Below are positions 23,251-36,135 of a stretch of DNA of 64,000 nucleotides, one piece after another. The DNA is taken from NCBI RefSeq assembly GCF_902148855.1, contig NC_043957.1, positions 52,571,788 through 52,635,787 of the forward strand, in the 5' to 3' direction. The position numbers and the translations under genes are program-made. The notes below the pieces were generated by a model. It did not search any database and was not told where the DNA came from. It saw nothing but the letters and a program-made list of their open reading frames with translations. Numbering within the stretch: position 1 is the first letter of the stretch; the number at the start of each line of letters is the position of its first letter. This DNA is from Sphaeramia orbicularis. Its lineage: Eukaryota > Chordata > Actinopteri > Kurtiformes > Apogonidae.

Positions 23251-23999
23251 AATCAATACCAAAGAGAACTGATGTGCAGGCAGCCTCAAGTTGGTTTTTC
23301 CTTTGATTTGTCTAATTTTTACAGCTGACGCATGCGCTTGAGGGATGAAGTAACAGGTGACATATATTCAAGAAGTTTAGAAAAGAACACTTTAAATAAT
23401 AAAAAAAAAGTCTCACAAAAATTAAGCATTTTATGCCTTTCTGGCTTGGAATTCACTTCAAAATCAATGTTGGAACAACACAACACGGTCCTATCTCAGT
23501 GCTTCAAAGTAACAATATCAACACAAATGGCATGATATTTAAACCTCCAGACTCAAAGGTAAATATACCTGTGTCAGAACGATGAAGATGGCGACTGAAG
23601 ACAATGCACTCATGCAAAAATGTACTTCAGACAGATTTATATGGCTATGTTCAGATTGACAAAAGTAACTTGGATTTTTTTTTTTTTTTGTACTAGTGAG
23701 AACGGCACAAGTCAAAGGGACAGTGGAATTTTCAGTACTAATGTTCAGAATTGCAATGTAACATCCATCACTCTTGATCCACATTCACCTGGCGGGACTC
23801 CTGACAGGGAAAAATTGTGGCTCTTTTTCATCCTCAAAATCAAATTGACCATCTTTCCCTGCACATTAAGTTACACAGTTACTGCCATGTTTGCTTGATC
23901 TTCATGTTGTTAGTGTATGAAGACTGAATAGTTGAAAATGGAATCTAATATTAACCATATCTGAGGAAAAAAATATCTGGACTGAGCACTAAGGTTTAA

Positions 24000-24569
24000 A
24001 GGAGTGATATTTTGCTTTTTTTTTTTAAAAGGAATTATGCATTTTAGAACATTTCCCTGTGGTCTACATAAACTGTAAAATTTATGTAATGACACCAGAA
24101 AGGTTGTTTTGAGCGCTGGCCCTTCAAATGCAAATGAGCCACTTCACGCCCCACCACCCCCTCCAGGTTGTTGACTGTTTTCTGTCCCGTTCAGCCACCT
24201 GTGTTCGTTAATACAACCAACAACTGAACATTTTAGGTAATCAGCTCGAAGATTAGACATATTTTCAGTTTTTACAACAACCGCTGCTGATAATTATGGT
24301 GTACTCGGAGAAATGTTTGGCGGAAATCTTGACCTTATATGTGCAATTTTCATGACTTAACTAGTTATATAATGTAGCAATGTAATAAATTAAGAAGGAA
24401 TTGAAACGCGTTGTAGAAATCCACTCAATTTTTGCCGGAATGAATATAAAGATAGCTTTGCAGCACCTGGAGGGTTCAAATTCAACCCTTTTGAACTATT
24501 ACGGTCCCCAAACACATAAATAAATGTACCAAAGACTAATAAAAGTGGGTTTAGCAAAATGTGACCCCT
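24000..24569. mobile_element. TTAA-target MITE, 570 bp
   Basis: TTAA duplicated at 23996-23999 and 24570-24573. Inverted ends AGGAGTGATATTTTGC and GCAAAATGTGACCCCT (3 mismatches in 16). No coding frame. Its ends differ from the CCCTTTCATGCA family, so it is a separate group. Confidence 0.75.
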
Positions 24570-25589
24570 TTAACAGTGTCAACAAAGCCTGTGTGAATGG
24601 GACTACAACTGGTCCATGTCTATCCTGGGCTTTTGATAGTTTCATTAATTGCAACATTATGTGATCAAACTGTATCATGCTCTAATTTCATTCATCATAC
24701 TAGCTGACTTTACATTTACTTTGTGATTGATGGAGAGTTTGGGTTTACTCTTACATCATGATCAGCAGAAGGTTTGCAGTAGAAATGACTTGGCAAGATG
24801 CGCGTTTCTAAAAAAGATGAGAATTATCACCATTCCTCATGGGCTCTGTACTTGGTTCTACACCGTCCTCGATCTTCACCAGCTTCAGAGGACACGCACT
24901 GCTCAGTTTTTGCAGCACTTAGATGGCGTCTCCCTCAGCCTCTAGATTTACCTTAAGGAGGTGGATGTCAGCTGTGGGACAAGCTACAACCAAGTCCCTG
25001 TAACACTGGACTGTATCTGTTACAGCAGCCATGTTAACAGTGTTAGATTTCAGCTTTGAGCTCAATGTCAGTGATTAAATTTTAAGCAAGAACCAATTTA
25101 AATGTGTGTCGGTGTGTGTTCCAGAAAATGACTTCAGAGATTTCAGTGTGTGATCATGTGACTGAGTTATTATCCTGGATCTGAGCATGGCTGATTTTAG
25201 AAAAAAGATCTGAAATTCATAAAAAAAAAAAAAAATTCATTTCAAATATCAGAAATCTTCAGACCTTTGAAAAAAATCTAAAAACTGAAGTTTTGTTCTT
25301 TCTAAAAAGAAATCCTTGCTATACATGATTGTGCTTTTGAACACACACTTGCACAGTCCAGCTGTAAAGCCTCCATTGAACACACTTTGTACATGTCATG
25401 TATCCAGTTTGGTTTCTCTCTTTATATCCCGGTCCAGCTATGCATACCAGTGTTTCCCATTGTCATCAACAGCTGTCTGGCTGTTGCCATGGCAGCTACA
25501 TCCCATCCTGAGAGTAGACCTGGTTCAGGGGACAGAAACTGAACCAACTGGAGCCATTTGAAGTGGTCTCTGATGCTTGTATTGACAGC

Positions 25590-25595
25590 TTTATT
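25590..25595 (-). terminator. tapt1 polyadenylation signal
   Basis: AATAAA on the minus strand about 140 bases after the tapt1 stop codon. It is the first canonical signal downstream. Confidence 0.55.
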
Positions 25596-25735
25596 CCTTG
25601 GCTGGTTTTGTCAGTAATAAATAAATAAATACTCCAGGGGTCAGGTGCACAAGTACAAGTCCAGTCTGAGCATGCTCCATGACCCGCATCTGATCCCTGA
25701 ATCATGCCGTGCTGTCCGACACTTAACTATGGCGT

Positions 25736-28700
25736 TCAGTCTATCCGGTTGCCACAGATGGTGAAGCGGTCTATCTCCAGCAAGTCTTTCTTAGGTGTTC
25801 TGTGTTTAAGCCCCTCCTCTTCCAGGCCTGTGTCGGCGTTGATTATTTTGTCGTCATTGTCTTCGTCAGGCGTAGTGAGAAATGTGTCTGAGTCACTTTT
25901 GGGAAGCGTGGGAGTGGAGCTCTCTGCCGATTTGGACAGAGGAGGGTTGACAGAAGCCAGTGATATTCCTACTCTGTCAGCCGTCATGGGTTCTGGTGGT
26001 GACAGGAAAAAAAAAAAACACCACGCATGACGTATAATTTCCCCAGTTTAGAAAGTGAGAGACTGAGAAGCTGAGTCTTACCTTGGTGTGCTGACACGTG
26101 AACGTGTTTGGTTCGGTGAGCTCTGGAGTTGGCGCGGCTCGAAGCAACAGACGGAGGGGGGTCGAAGAGCTTTTCTTCCATGTTGGCCTCTTTGACAAAC
26201 CCACAAGATGTCCCCAGCAAAACGATGCTGTTGAGCACCTTCAGAGTGATCATACTGTTCGCAAAATAACACACAAAAGTCAAGTGAAAACCAAAAGCAG
26301 GCAATAAGAACACCGACAGTGTTCTATGTTTCTTACTGGCTGTGACAGGGCAGTCTAGTTTGATAGTTACCCCAAGTAAAACAGCAGCACACACATAAAG
26401 GAGAGTGAGCCCTGGATCTTCACTGAGCTGGTTACGACTCTGATCAACTAAAAAAAGTAAAATAAACACACCATCAGATTAATACACAACAAAACACTGA
26501 AACATTTAACAATTAGTACACTAAATAAATTGCAATGGATAATCATATTGATAAACTGACCAGCAAAGCTAAGGGAAGGGGGATGAAACCCATTCTTCTG
26601 GAAACTGAGTCACTGTAGTCTGTATAAGCCTGTGGACACATTTAACACATCATCTCATAATGCATCAATAATCCATTGTTTCACTTCCTACACCATTCCA
26701 TTCATCAGTCCATATCAACATCAACACACTGTAACACAAATAAAAGCTGTCTTTAATGAAATATGTTTAGCTTAATATACAAATGTTACTTGAGGACCCC
26801 AGAACTTTAGGAGCAGCTCAATCGAAATATTTTTTAAATCAAATCAAACAAACAAACATGGTCTTTCAGTGTCAGTACTGGTGTTATAGGAACAGGAAAA
26901 ACACAGCAGTCAACACAACATGTGATGCTGTGAATGTTGTATCAGTAGAGAGATGACCATTTACAGAGGTCACAAGAACATGGTTTGATATAAAATAATC
27001 TGACAGGTGTTCTATAGTTCTGCAGGTAAAAGTACAGTGGAAACTCACAGTATGAATTTAATTCATTCCAGCACCGTGGTCGTTTTGCGATTTGCAAGTC
27101 AATGTTCCCCACTGAGATTAACTGAAATACAATGAATCTGTTCCAGCCCCCCCCAAAAAAACATCCAAATCCTGTTTAAGGGTTTTTAAAAAAGAAAAAG
27201 TGCAGTTAGAAAGAATATGACAATTATAAAAGCAAATAAACTGGTTTTATTAACTTAATTTCCTTTAAGATGAAGAGATCAGTACACGAGGAAGACGGTG
27301 GAGGAGGAGGAGGAGGAGGAGGAGGATTGTTCTCTGGAAGGAGAATCTCCGGGCGTTTTCTCTCTTCATTTATTTAGTTCTTTCTGGTCTTACTTTCATC
27401 ACTGTCTGCACTTGCAGGTCATTTCATTAAAAACCTATCCAGAGAAATCTGCCTTGTTCTGTTTTTTAATATGTTCTCAAAAATGCAGCTGCACAACCTG
27501 AACCTAATTTATCTGGATGATTTTTTTCAACTAAATCATAAACCTCTGTCCACTTTTCAATACTTCTTTTAGTTTACTGATAGATAGCCCCCTCCACTGC
27601 ACTGTTCTGTGAGCCTGTGGAGGCTGCACCTGTCGGAGGAACACCTGCTCGTGCTGCAGATTTACACTCGTATTTCGATGCAAATATTCTCAAGAGCCAC
27701 AGCTTGTAAAGTAAAATACTTATACTACAGTGTACTCATACTGTGAGGTCCCACTGTACTAAAAAAGGGGGACACAGTAAAAGAGGAAAAAGGAGAGGGG
27801 AGGAAAGACTATGGTACTCTGTCTTGCAGTGAAAACATATTAATTTATGAGCGTAGGCAAGACAGAAGGCTGTACTTCTTTTTTCCATTGCAAGAAAATC
27901 TGAAAGGATTTATTGGACCCCCCCCCCCTTCCTTTTTAATTTATCTATGGGCTACCATGACAAAAATAAGTCTGAGAGATAACAAGTTAAAGTGAAACAT
28001 ATTTATTTCCACTGTGCACCAAAGATGTCCTTTTAAGAATTTATTTTTGTTCGAATTTTGTTTTGTTTGTGTATTATGTGTTTCTGTGTTCGTAAAATTT
28101 CAAACGTGTCTCTGTGCATTGAATTAATACTCCATGGGCTGTGATGTTTTTCCCTTATTCGGAGAAGCGCGCACTCGACCACTAATAAAAATGTATCTTA
28201 CCTGGAGTAAAAGCCAAAATAAAAAAACACTGGTCAAACCCACAAATCTTTGGGTACTAACAAAATAAAAGGATATGCAAGATATGAACCAAAATAAGAC
28301 AAATTTTGTTTGAACGTGGTTTTGCAATATCCTTTTTGACACAGATTACAAGTTCCTGTGCTTGTTTGTTTTTTTTTACCATCCCTGGGTAAAAAAGCCC
28401 AAAACACAAATACCTATATTGTAATTCAAGTGGTCTGAAAATTCTGCCTCCTTCTGTGGACTGTGTTTTAGAGCTGAGTGAATCTACTCTGTGATGCAGA
28501 TTTTAACTAAGCACAAGGCTTTTCCAGCAGGTTGAATATGTGACTTACAGCTGCAATTACCTTATCACTGAGTAGACATGACTCTACAGCTGTACTCTGT
28601 GGCTGGACAAAGAACCTTAGAAAAATGTCTTCTCTTCACCACCGGGGCATTGAATGGCATCAGGTCAGTTATATTCAAATTTAGTCTTTTTATTCGGACC

Positions 28701-31700
28701 AAGAGGAGAGAGCTGCAAAAGATATGCTTGTATTTTCAAATTCTAGCATTTTGTATTCTCCAATTTAAGCTTTAGATTCAAGTAAGCTCTTCAGTTCAGC
28801 CCCTCTAAGGGAAATAATGTTATTCCTAATAGGAACCAATGACACCAGTGGATGTAACGCTGCAGAACTGAGTGGAGACCAGTTGAGTTTCAGTATTTTA
28901 CTCACATTTTTCTGGCGACTGCTGACAAGGTCAAATGCAAGGCTTGCTCGATATTCACCATATACCTAGAAAAAAAAAAAAAAAAAATGAAAAAAGGACA
29001 CAAATCCTGTCAGCCACAGAGGTAAATTACAAGTTTATGTACACAGATGGAATGAGTATCAGGGTTATAAAATGGGTTATTATGTGCAGTTACAGTAAAG
29101 GTAAAAATGTGTGCACATGGATTAAAGTGCTTGAAATCTGTGTGTGAGGGAGGTTTGTGTGATTGGGTTTGACAGTCTGGAGATAAAGGGGTTAATCCCT
29201 TCCTGTTGAGGTGGTTTCTGTTACATAACCACGGTTACATGGTGGTTTCTTTGAAGGAACTTAAAGGGAATAAAGTGGGAACAGAAGAAGGTCAGAATAA
29301 AACATCTGCACTGGCCGACAGCCTCAGCCTGATGCTACAAACGACGTGGTGTGAAAGAGTGTGTTTGTGTGGGAAACAGAAAAAAATTACTGGTGAAGTA
29401 GGACTGAAAGTGGAAAAAAAGGAAAAACACTTTAGCCTTTGGAGATTAAATGTCTGTTCTAATGTTTGGACAATGTAATGTTAAAAACTAATTGTTTCCT
29501 GACCATTCAACTGCATGTTACAATTTTTGCCACTGGATGGAGTATATTGTCCAATGGATTGTCATTAATAGGGATCAGAGAATGTTCATTTAAAACAAAC
29601 AGTAAAATGTTGAGCTAACATTTATTCCAATTTATATCAGCTTTTTGTGGTTGAATGTCCTTTAAAACACAACATTGTTTATTAGTTTCCACACTTATCA
29701 ACACAATCAATGCAAAAAAAGGAAATTCATATCTGTGAAAAGCAGTGAAAAAGCACTTACATCAGCACTAATATCATTGAATTTGGTGATGAAGGCATGC
29801 TTGACAACGTCCACAGCAACTTCTGAGGCTATCACCATAACTACATCTGGAAACAGCACCCACAAGTGGTCTAAAAACAAACACATCAAAACCATTAGTG
29901 TCATTTTTAGTAAAATATTTAGTATAATGTTAGAAGTAAGTGAGTAAGTGACTTTCCAGCTATAGTGAGAGGATCTACGGATGGACCTGTGATGTACATT
30001 TTCACCTGTGACGACCGTATAGCAGGTGCACATATTTAAGTCATGGTATGTTCTTTGTGCATCACTGTGGTGCTGTATTTACCTGGGTTCCAGGAAAACT
30101 GCTCCATGTTTCTCAGACAGACAATGAGTAGGAGGATATAGTTGGTGAACCTCTCTTTTATGTCTGTGTGAAACAAACAAATCAATCCTGGATTAACCTA
30201 CTTTATCCTCACTGTGACTGCGCCCGATTCCATAAATTTACCTTGGACTAAACCACCAAGTTTAAACATCAAGGTACAAAACACTGAAAGGCTGATGACT
30301 CTAAAGAACAGGTTCAGGCTTTTTGCACATCATTTATCACTCACCACTGTTTGACATCTGGAAAAGGTTGTTCTTCTCAAACTTCTTGAACACACTCCCT
30401 TTGATCTCGACAAACTGTAAGAAAATAACGATATTATGGCCAGAACCAAGGTGCTGTGCTGTTCACCAAGTTTAATACAGTCTGTGCATTATACTCACAT
30501 TGTTTGACATCATAATGGTGAGCAGGGACTTGTTGTGGGAGTTGAAGGCTACATTAAGAGTGGTGGCCTGAACCATGATGAGGATGGCATGGAGAACTGG
30601 TAACCAATATACTGAGGAAAAACTTGGATTGTGCAGAATGTTACACTTTTGGTAGATTTCTATCTTCAGTATGGTGTACTTAACATAATATCATGAGGTG
30701 GCCTGTTTTGTCTGATCAATGATCTGAAACATAAATATATTAATTTTGCTCAATAATGCCCCCCTCCATGGTCTTTCAGTATATTCAAAACACTGAAAAC
30801 TCAATATCAACTCAATATCAATAAGATAACTGATGATGTTGACTGATTAATCATTTCCTCAAGTTTTAGCTCTAAATGTGGTTTTGTACCTGTGTGTTTA
30901 GTAGAGAGAGGCTGACGAGTCATGATATCAAAGTCAAAATATGTAATATCTAAATCACACTAACTGTTTTTTTACCTCCGCCAAGGACGGCGGAGGCTAT
31001 GTTTTCATCGGGGTTTGTTTGTCTGTTAGCAAGATAACTGGAAAAGATGAATTTTGATGACATTTTCAGGAAATGTTGACACTAGCACAAGGAACAAATG
31101 ATTAAATTTTGGTGGTGATGGGGGGGGGGGGGGGGGGGGGGGATCTGCCTTGGCGGAGGTCTGCACTCTTCAAGTGCTTTTCTAGTTTCTCATAAAAACA
31201 CAGCATCCCATTATAAGTGAAACACCTACCAACCACATTCTACAAACATAAGGGAAAATGGTTGTGTGGTGAAGACCATAGCAAAACTCACAACTTGCTG
31301 TATTCCAGAGAATATTATATCCAAAATTGCCCCTTCCCACTTTGCCCTTTTCCTATTACAATCACAAAAGGTGCCAGAACAGAAAATAGAAGAGGTGCAT
31401 AGGAACACAAAGATGAATCACCACAGCCAAGTTTGAGTGAGGATACAGACATAGAGAACAGCCATGAGGAAGTGAGGGATCACTCCTATGTGCGCCCTCT
31501 TCTTCTCCTTTGGTTCAGTGGCTGTCCAGTAAAGGGCGTCCAGGATGTCCTGGCCAAAAGATGAGAATAGACGGTCCGCCACCTGACAACACAACAAAGA
31601 ATTATGACTTGTTGGTTGAGTGTATGACTTTATTAACGTTCTAAACATGAGGTTATATTGTGTTAAGTACCTCTAACATGTTGTAAATGATGTAGAGTTT

Positions 31701-34553
31701 GATGACAGACTGCCCCCGGATGAGGTGATACATCATGGAGTAATCGACATAACTCATCATAGAGTAACACAGCACCATAATGAAGCCTTTCAGTACATCA
31801 CACACCTGGGCTGGCTGAAGGAGGCGTGAGCCACTGAAACACAAACAAATCACACATAAAATAAATGTTCACAGTAGAAAGTCATTCGAAGAAAAAAAGG
31901 GGAAAAAAATCCAGGCAGTTGTAATCTGATTAGTGTGAAATCTGATATGACTCTACTGTCCTCTAGAGGTTGAAAAATATATTACACCATTTGTTTCTTG
32001 TAACAAATCTGAATTTTACCTTTCAAAAAAATCAGTATGGAAGTAAAACTACATAAGCGCTACAATTTGTCTGTTTAGTTTGACCTGGTCTCATAATACT
32101 ACACTCAATTTTCACCACAACCTTACATCATAATCCAACACCAAAAATTTTAATTTAAGGTTTCAACAAAGAATCTGCTCTGAATAGCTGGAAGGTGTCC
32201 AATAAAGGAGCTGAAATTACATGTTGTGTGTTTAAAGAGCAGGGTTAACATCATGACCTGAAAAAAAAAAAAAAATCAGTGCTCATTCTAGTACATATTT
32301 GACCCACAAAAGTCAAAACCCACATCAGTGCTAAAGGATACTGGCTTGAATAATAACAGAATATTTCTCAAATAAGAAAATAAAAATGGCAAACTCCACT
32401 GATATGTTTTACACAGACAAAGGCAAATGATTGACTTGAAAACTCACAGGTCATTGTATCAAACTACATGAAACCAGCTCCATAAACTTGCGGAGCCTGA
32501 TCAAGTCAGAGCAGATATCAGTTTGAACCGGTGCCAGACTGACCTGTCAGAGCAAATGAAAGATATGCAGCCTGTTCCCAGACTAGAGAACACTGACCTA
32601 CCTGGAAATCATCCTTGTTATTCTCATTCTTCATTAGAATCGTAGCTTTTATTGCCGTTTATGCAAATTTGCAATATACATAACAATTTTACACAACCTT
32701 GTATGGCTGTGGTAACTTGCAATGGAACAGGAGTAAAGTGTTGGTTATGTATTCTATGTCTTCTGTACTACTATAGTGTTTGGGGAGTAGTTGTGGTGAT
32801 TATGGCTGCTTGTAAAATCTTTAACACAAAACTGATGACAGAGGCTAGGCTAAAATTTATAGCAAACAATCTTTTCACATACTTACAACAACTATGACCA
32901 TAATGTGTTTCGAAATTATTTTCTGAATTATCTTTACACTGACTTTAATGTAGCTAGAGGGTTTATGTGGAACTTTGTACATATTTGTGTGCCATACCTC
33001 AGGCCACAGCATGGTACTGTGAGGAGCCGTAAAAGGGCCAGCAACACCCTGAGGGGCAACAGGGTGAACACATAGAGAAAGGCATCCAGACACAGGAAGA
33101 AGCCAAATGTCATCAACTAAAGAGAGATAATAAGAGTAGAGGAAAGATAAGTGAAATGGTTTTGTATCTATGCAGTTAGATTTTAACAGTAACTTGTTTT
33201 TGATGGGCTACCTTCTCCAACTCCTTGGGGATGCGGAGGCAGGTGTAGACCCTCTCTCTGCGCTCTGTGTATTTGGCCTCATTGTGTTCCAGGAAGTATC
33301 CTCTGGTGAGCTCAGCGGTTATAAACCTGACCAGGGACAGGTCTGTGACAGCACATGGACAGGGTAAAGCATGACATATTAACTCTTGATCCAAACCAAG
33401 TGTTATTTCCCATCAATATAATCATCTCATTTGAGATTATTACCACTTCTGCTCCCCTGTCACACACAGGGATAATAACACCTGCATACTTTCATGCAGC
33501 AGGTAACTTTACACTATACTAGATAAGTACAAACTGCATTGTTGATTCATTGCTCAGCTTTACTGCAGTTGGCTAAAGCATTTCTTCTACAAAGCAAAGT
33601 CATTTGCCAAAAAATATGCCAAATATTTATTTAATAAAGACACCAATTCATTACTTGTCAAACAACTCATCCAAGTCCTTGGGCATTATCATGCAGCTAT
33701 AATAGACTCGTCTTATTCAGTGACACTTTTGTCACTTAGATCTCCTTACCTTTTATCTTAATTATTCTATCCCTAAGATATCGAATGGGCTTGAGGTCCA
33801 TGTTTTGTGCAGTTCAGGTTCACACTCATAACCATACTCGCCCATTTCTACATGGACTTAATAATCTGCACAGACAAAGCAAAAACAAACTGAAGTACAC
33901 TTGAAATTATGATGAGGCAAGTAAAGTTAGTGTGAAATCAGTGAATCATTACATCTTCATAATACACAGCAGTACAGCTTTTTCCTTATCTTCTCATCAG
34001 AGGAACAGCCTAGTTTATTGCAACTTCTGCATTACTGTATGCATCCGTGCAACGTCGCTGTCCAGAAGCATCCTACCGGTCAGAAGTTATGCATTTCCCT
34101 TAAATATCCTGCACATATGTGTATAACCATGAGCAGCTGAGGAAGGAGCTCACGTTACGTCTCTTGCGCAGACTGGTACAGGCGCCTAAAGCTGCACAAA
34201 CTTAAACGACTGCAACAGCAGCTGGCGCTTCTTTACTGTCACGCATTACCAAGCACACGATAAAATATCGATATATAACCGCAGGTAGTTTGCTAGCAAA
34301 TGAAAACATTCACTTTAGCAGCAAGCTAACGCTGTCAAACCGGGGGTCTCTGGCTGTGTAAACGAGGCTAGCTCTCACCTGAGAGGCTGCGTTTCTTGCC
34401 TTTACCGCCGCCGTTTTTGTTGTTAAAGCCAGACGTCTCCGTGACTCCATCCTTGTCTTTCTTCTCTGTTTTGGTGGCCTTTCTGTCCTTCTCTCTGTCC
34501 TCTTTCTCCTTCTCCTTCTCTTCTCCCAGACTTGACGACAGCGAGTCCGCCAT
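25736..34553 (-). CDS. tapt1: transmembrane anterior posterior transformation protein 1 homologue
   Basis: Multi-pass membrane protein (DUF747/TAPT1 family) located near the centrosome/cilium base, needed for axial skeletal patterning and ciliogenesis. Fourteen coding exons in gene order: 34379-34553, 33212-33342, 32998-33116, 31671-31833, 31447-31582, 30499-30596, 30345-30414, 30083-30163, 29761-29870, 28906-28965, 26561-26629, 26371-26447, 26082-26254, 25736-25992. They sum to 1719 nt (572 aa plus stop; human about 567) with all phases consistent. Family blocks: ELTRGYFLEHNEAKYTERR, YVDYSMMYHLIRGQSVIKLY, LFSSFGQDILDALYWTATEP, and the C-terminus KKDLLEIDRFTICGNRID. The N-terminal 58 residues are Lys/Glu-rich and poorly conserved. 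The start is the ATG at 34553 (MADSLSSS). The same frame runs open three codons further, but only to a TTG. Confidence 0.97.
27035..27756. mobile_element. Tc1/mariner-like MITE in tapt1 intron 10
   Basis: TA at 27033-27034 and 27757-27758. Inverted ends CAGTGGAAACTCACAGTATG and its counterpart CATACTGTGAGGTCCCACTG. The interior carries a (GGA)n run (27299-27326). No transposase remains. Confidence 0.75.
27299..27326. repeat. (GGA)n microsatellite
   Basis: GGA triplets inside the Tc1-like MITE. An open frame here (poly-Glu) is composition, not a gene. Confidence 0.9.
28966..29760. other. tapt1 intron 9
   Basis: Poly-A run at about 28970-28987 and otherwise unique-looking AT-rich DNA. No gene or recognised repeat. 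Confidence 0.4.
30597..31446 (-). other. candidate U12-type (minor spliceosome) intron in tapt1
   Basis: The intron between coding exons 5 and 6 starts GTATCCTC, one base off the U12 donor (G/A)TATCCTT and unlike the GTRAG donors of the other tapt1 introns. Near the acceptor is TTCCTCAGT, 7 of 9 to the U12 branch consensus TTCCTTRAY, about 16 bases before the AG. The protein frame (LYV|FLHAIL) requires exactly this donor. Confidence 0.55.
30974..31160. mobile_element. MITE with perfect 13-bp inverted ends and a G23 run
   Basis: Ends ACCTCCGCCAAGG and CCTTGGCGGAGGT are exact inverses. The interior 'ggcggaggctatgtttt' is a common fish repeat as I recall. A 23-base G run lies at 31120-31142 and may be a collapsed or expanded tract. 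It lies inside the candidate U12 intron of tapt1. Confidence 0.7.
31834..32997. other. tapt1 intron 3
   Basis: About 1.2 kb of AT-rich DNA with short poly-A runs. I see no gene or classifiable repeat. Confidence 0.4.
33343..34378. other. tapt1 intron 1
   Basis: Unique-looking DNA. I see no exon or clear repeat. Confidence 0.4.
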
Positions 34554-36033
34554 CTTCGCCAAACGGTCTCAGCTGCTGCCAGGGAGACTGACATCTGCGT
34601 CACATGCCGTGACGTCATCACGCACTGCAGCTCCACAGAAGTGACGACAGAGGGCGCAACTTCTCACTACATAAATAATAATACTTAAAAAAAAAAAAAA
34701 AAAAAAAGACCGGTGACTCTTCAATTGTAAAAAGTTTTTTGTTAAAGATGTAGACGGATTCATAAATATATAATTTCATAAATACATCATAATATTGATA
34801 ATTATGCTTTAATTGTGAAAATCGCGGTGTTTTCATATATTTCCTTTGCTGTTTACCTGAGCTGTTTACCTACAGACAATCCACCATGTTTGGGGTAACT
34901 CCAGCTAGACTTCCTCTGTTCCAGCATTAAGGCAGAAAAATTATGCAATGAAAATGTTTACATCTACCAATTACCCTTTAAAACAATGTAAAAAAAAAAA
35001 AAAACATGAACAAGCTGCAATTTCTTAAGAAATCTAAGTGCAATTTTAACAATATTCTGTCTCAGTTTATCATTTACACATGTAAATTACAACTTACAGA
35101 TCACAGTGGATCGAAAAATACACAAAAGATTTAATAACAGGCAGAATATTGGTAAACTTGTACTTCAGACATTTCAAAATGTTCATATTTATTCAGGTTA
35201 GTTGCGTTTCTGTGAAATAATAGTTTGTTTTAGTGTAAATATAGTAAAAATGACATGAAAATTTTTACATTTACAAGCAGAAAAATTTGGAGCTGTGAGT
35301 ATTTATGGGTTATTATGGTAATATTTTACTGATCTGACCCACTTGACATTAAATTGGTCTGTATGTGGAACCTGAACTAAAATGATTAATATCTTCAGTG
35401 TAATTTTTGCATTTCACAAATTCATCACAGGGGCCAGACTGGACCCTTTGGCCGGATTTGGTGTGAGATCTCTGGGTTAAAGGGTTAAGAAAGGTTTAAA
35501 TAGAGAGAAAGATTATTTAGGGAACTTCAACAAAAGTACCACTGGGTCTTTATGGATTAATCTAAACATAGAAATACAAAACAATCTAAGCCTAAATAAA
35601 GTGATACAGGAAACAGATGCAGCTGTATAACTTTGTCAGTGAAGTCATCCGTCTGTGGTTAATGGTCCAACCTGACCTTTAGGTTCTGTTACTGCTGGAC
35701 TACATCTACCATCCTGACACCATTCACTATGCTTCAATTATTTCATAGTCGCCTCTACGTATAGGTCACAAATGATGAATTAGTACGTCCAAAGGCCAGC
35801 TTGTAAAGGTTAATTCATCCTGAATAAAGAGCAGTGAGTGGAATAGAGGAGAGCAGACACGGAGGCGCAGGGCACGGATAGGGTTTCTCCCGGTAAGGGA
35901 TCTCTTTGACCGCCATGGATTCGGTTTCTCTTCCCCTGTGACTACACTTCAATACACGCAACATCTCACTGGGATATGTAATCCGCTGTTTGGGTTATGC
36001 TTTATTTCTCTGACTTTCCCACAGAATAAACTC
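34554..36033. other. divergent spacer between tapt1 and clrn2
   Basis: The two genes point away from each other with only 1.56 kb between start codons. Contains a poly-A run (about 34687-34707), and at 35330-35480 a stretch with 'ggggccagactggaccc' reminiscent of a decayed hAT repeat. A possible non-coding clrn2 exon lies at about 35840-35892 (donor 'cccg|gtaagg'), with a matching acceptor 'tttcccacag' ending at 36024. Confidence 0.4.
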
Positions 36034-36135
36034 ATGGTGATTGCCCGGTGCGCACCGCGGTCGCTGCCCGGCGTCGTGTGTCTGTCCTTGGGGCACCATG
36101 GGCGCATAAGATGCCTTCTCTGTGGAAACGGATAA
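36034..36135 (+). promoter_or_regulatory. upstream ORFs overlapping the clrn2 start
   Basis: An ATG at 36034 opens a 33-codon frame that overlaps the clrn2 start and stops at 36135. A second ATG at 36098 makes a three-codon ORF (Met-Gly-Ala-stop) that ends one base before the clrn2 ATG. If the mRNA starts upstream of 36034, both would lower or gate clarin-2 translation. Confidence 0.45.

Larger units (their letters stand above)
17400..25589. other. prom1-tapt1 spacer, repeat-rich
   Basis: No host gene found between the two head-to-tail minus-strand genes. Most of it is accounted for by the elements listed separately: a TTAA element with nested inserts, a LINE piece, two Tc1-like MITEs, two copies of the Cys-rich-ORF element, a large fold-back repeat and a 570-bp TTAA element. 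The stretches 20300-21480 and 24600-25580 show only simple sequence and unique-looking DNA. Confidence 0.6.
26630..28905. other. tapt1 intron 10
   Basis: Apart from the MITE at 27035-27756 it holds a C10 run near 27920 and AT-rich DNA. No exon missing from the tapt1 model was found here; exons 10 and 11 join in phase 0. Confidence 0.5.

Noticed and set aside
25984-26469. 161-codon minus-strand frame at the tapt1 3' part
   Set aside because: It merges tapt1 exon 13 with intron sequence on both sides. The spliced model with matched phases replaces it.
27298-27501. 67-codon frame starting with a poly-Glu run
   Set aside because: The Glu run is a (GGA)n microsatellite inside a Tc1-like MITE.
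34554-34562. Start of tapt1 three codons upstream (MAK-MADSL)
   Set aside because: The codon at 34562 is TTG, not ATG. The ATG at 34553 is the first usable start.
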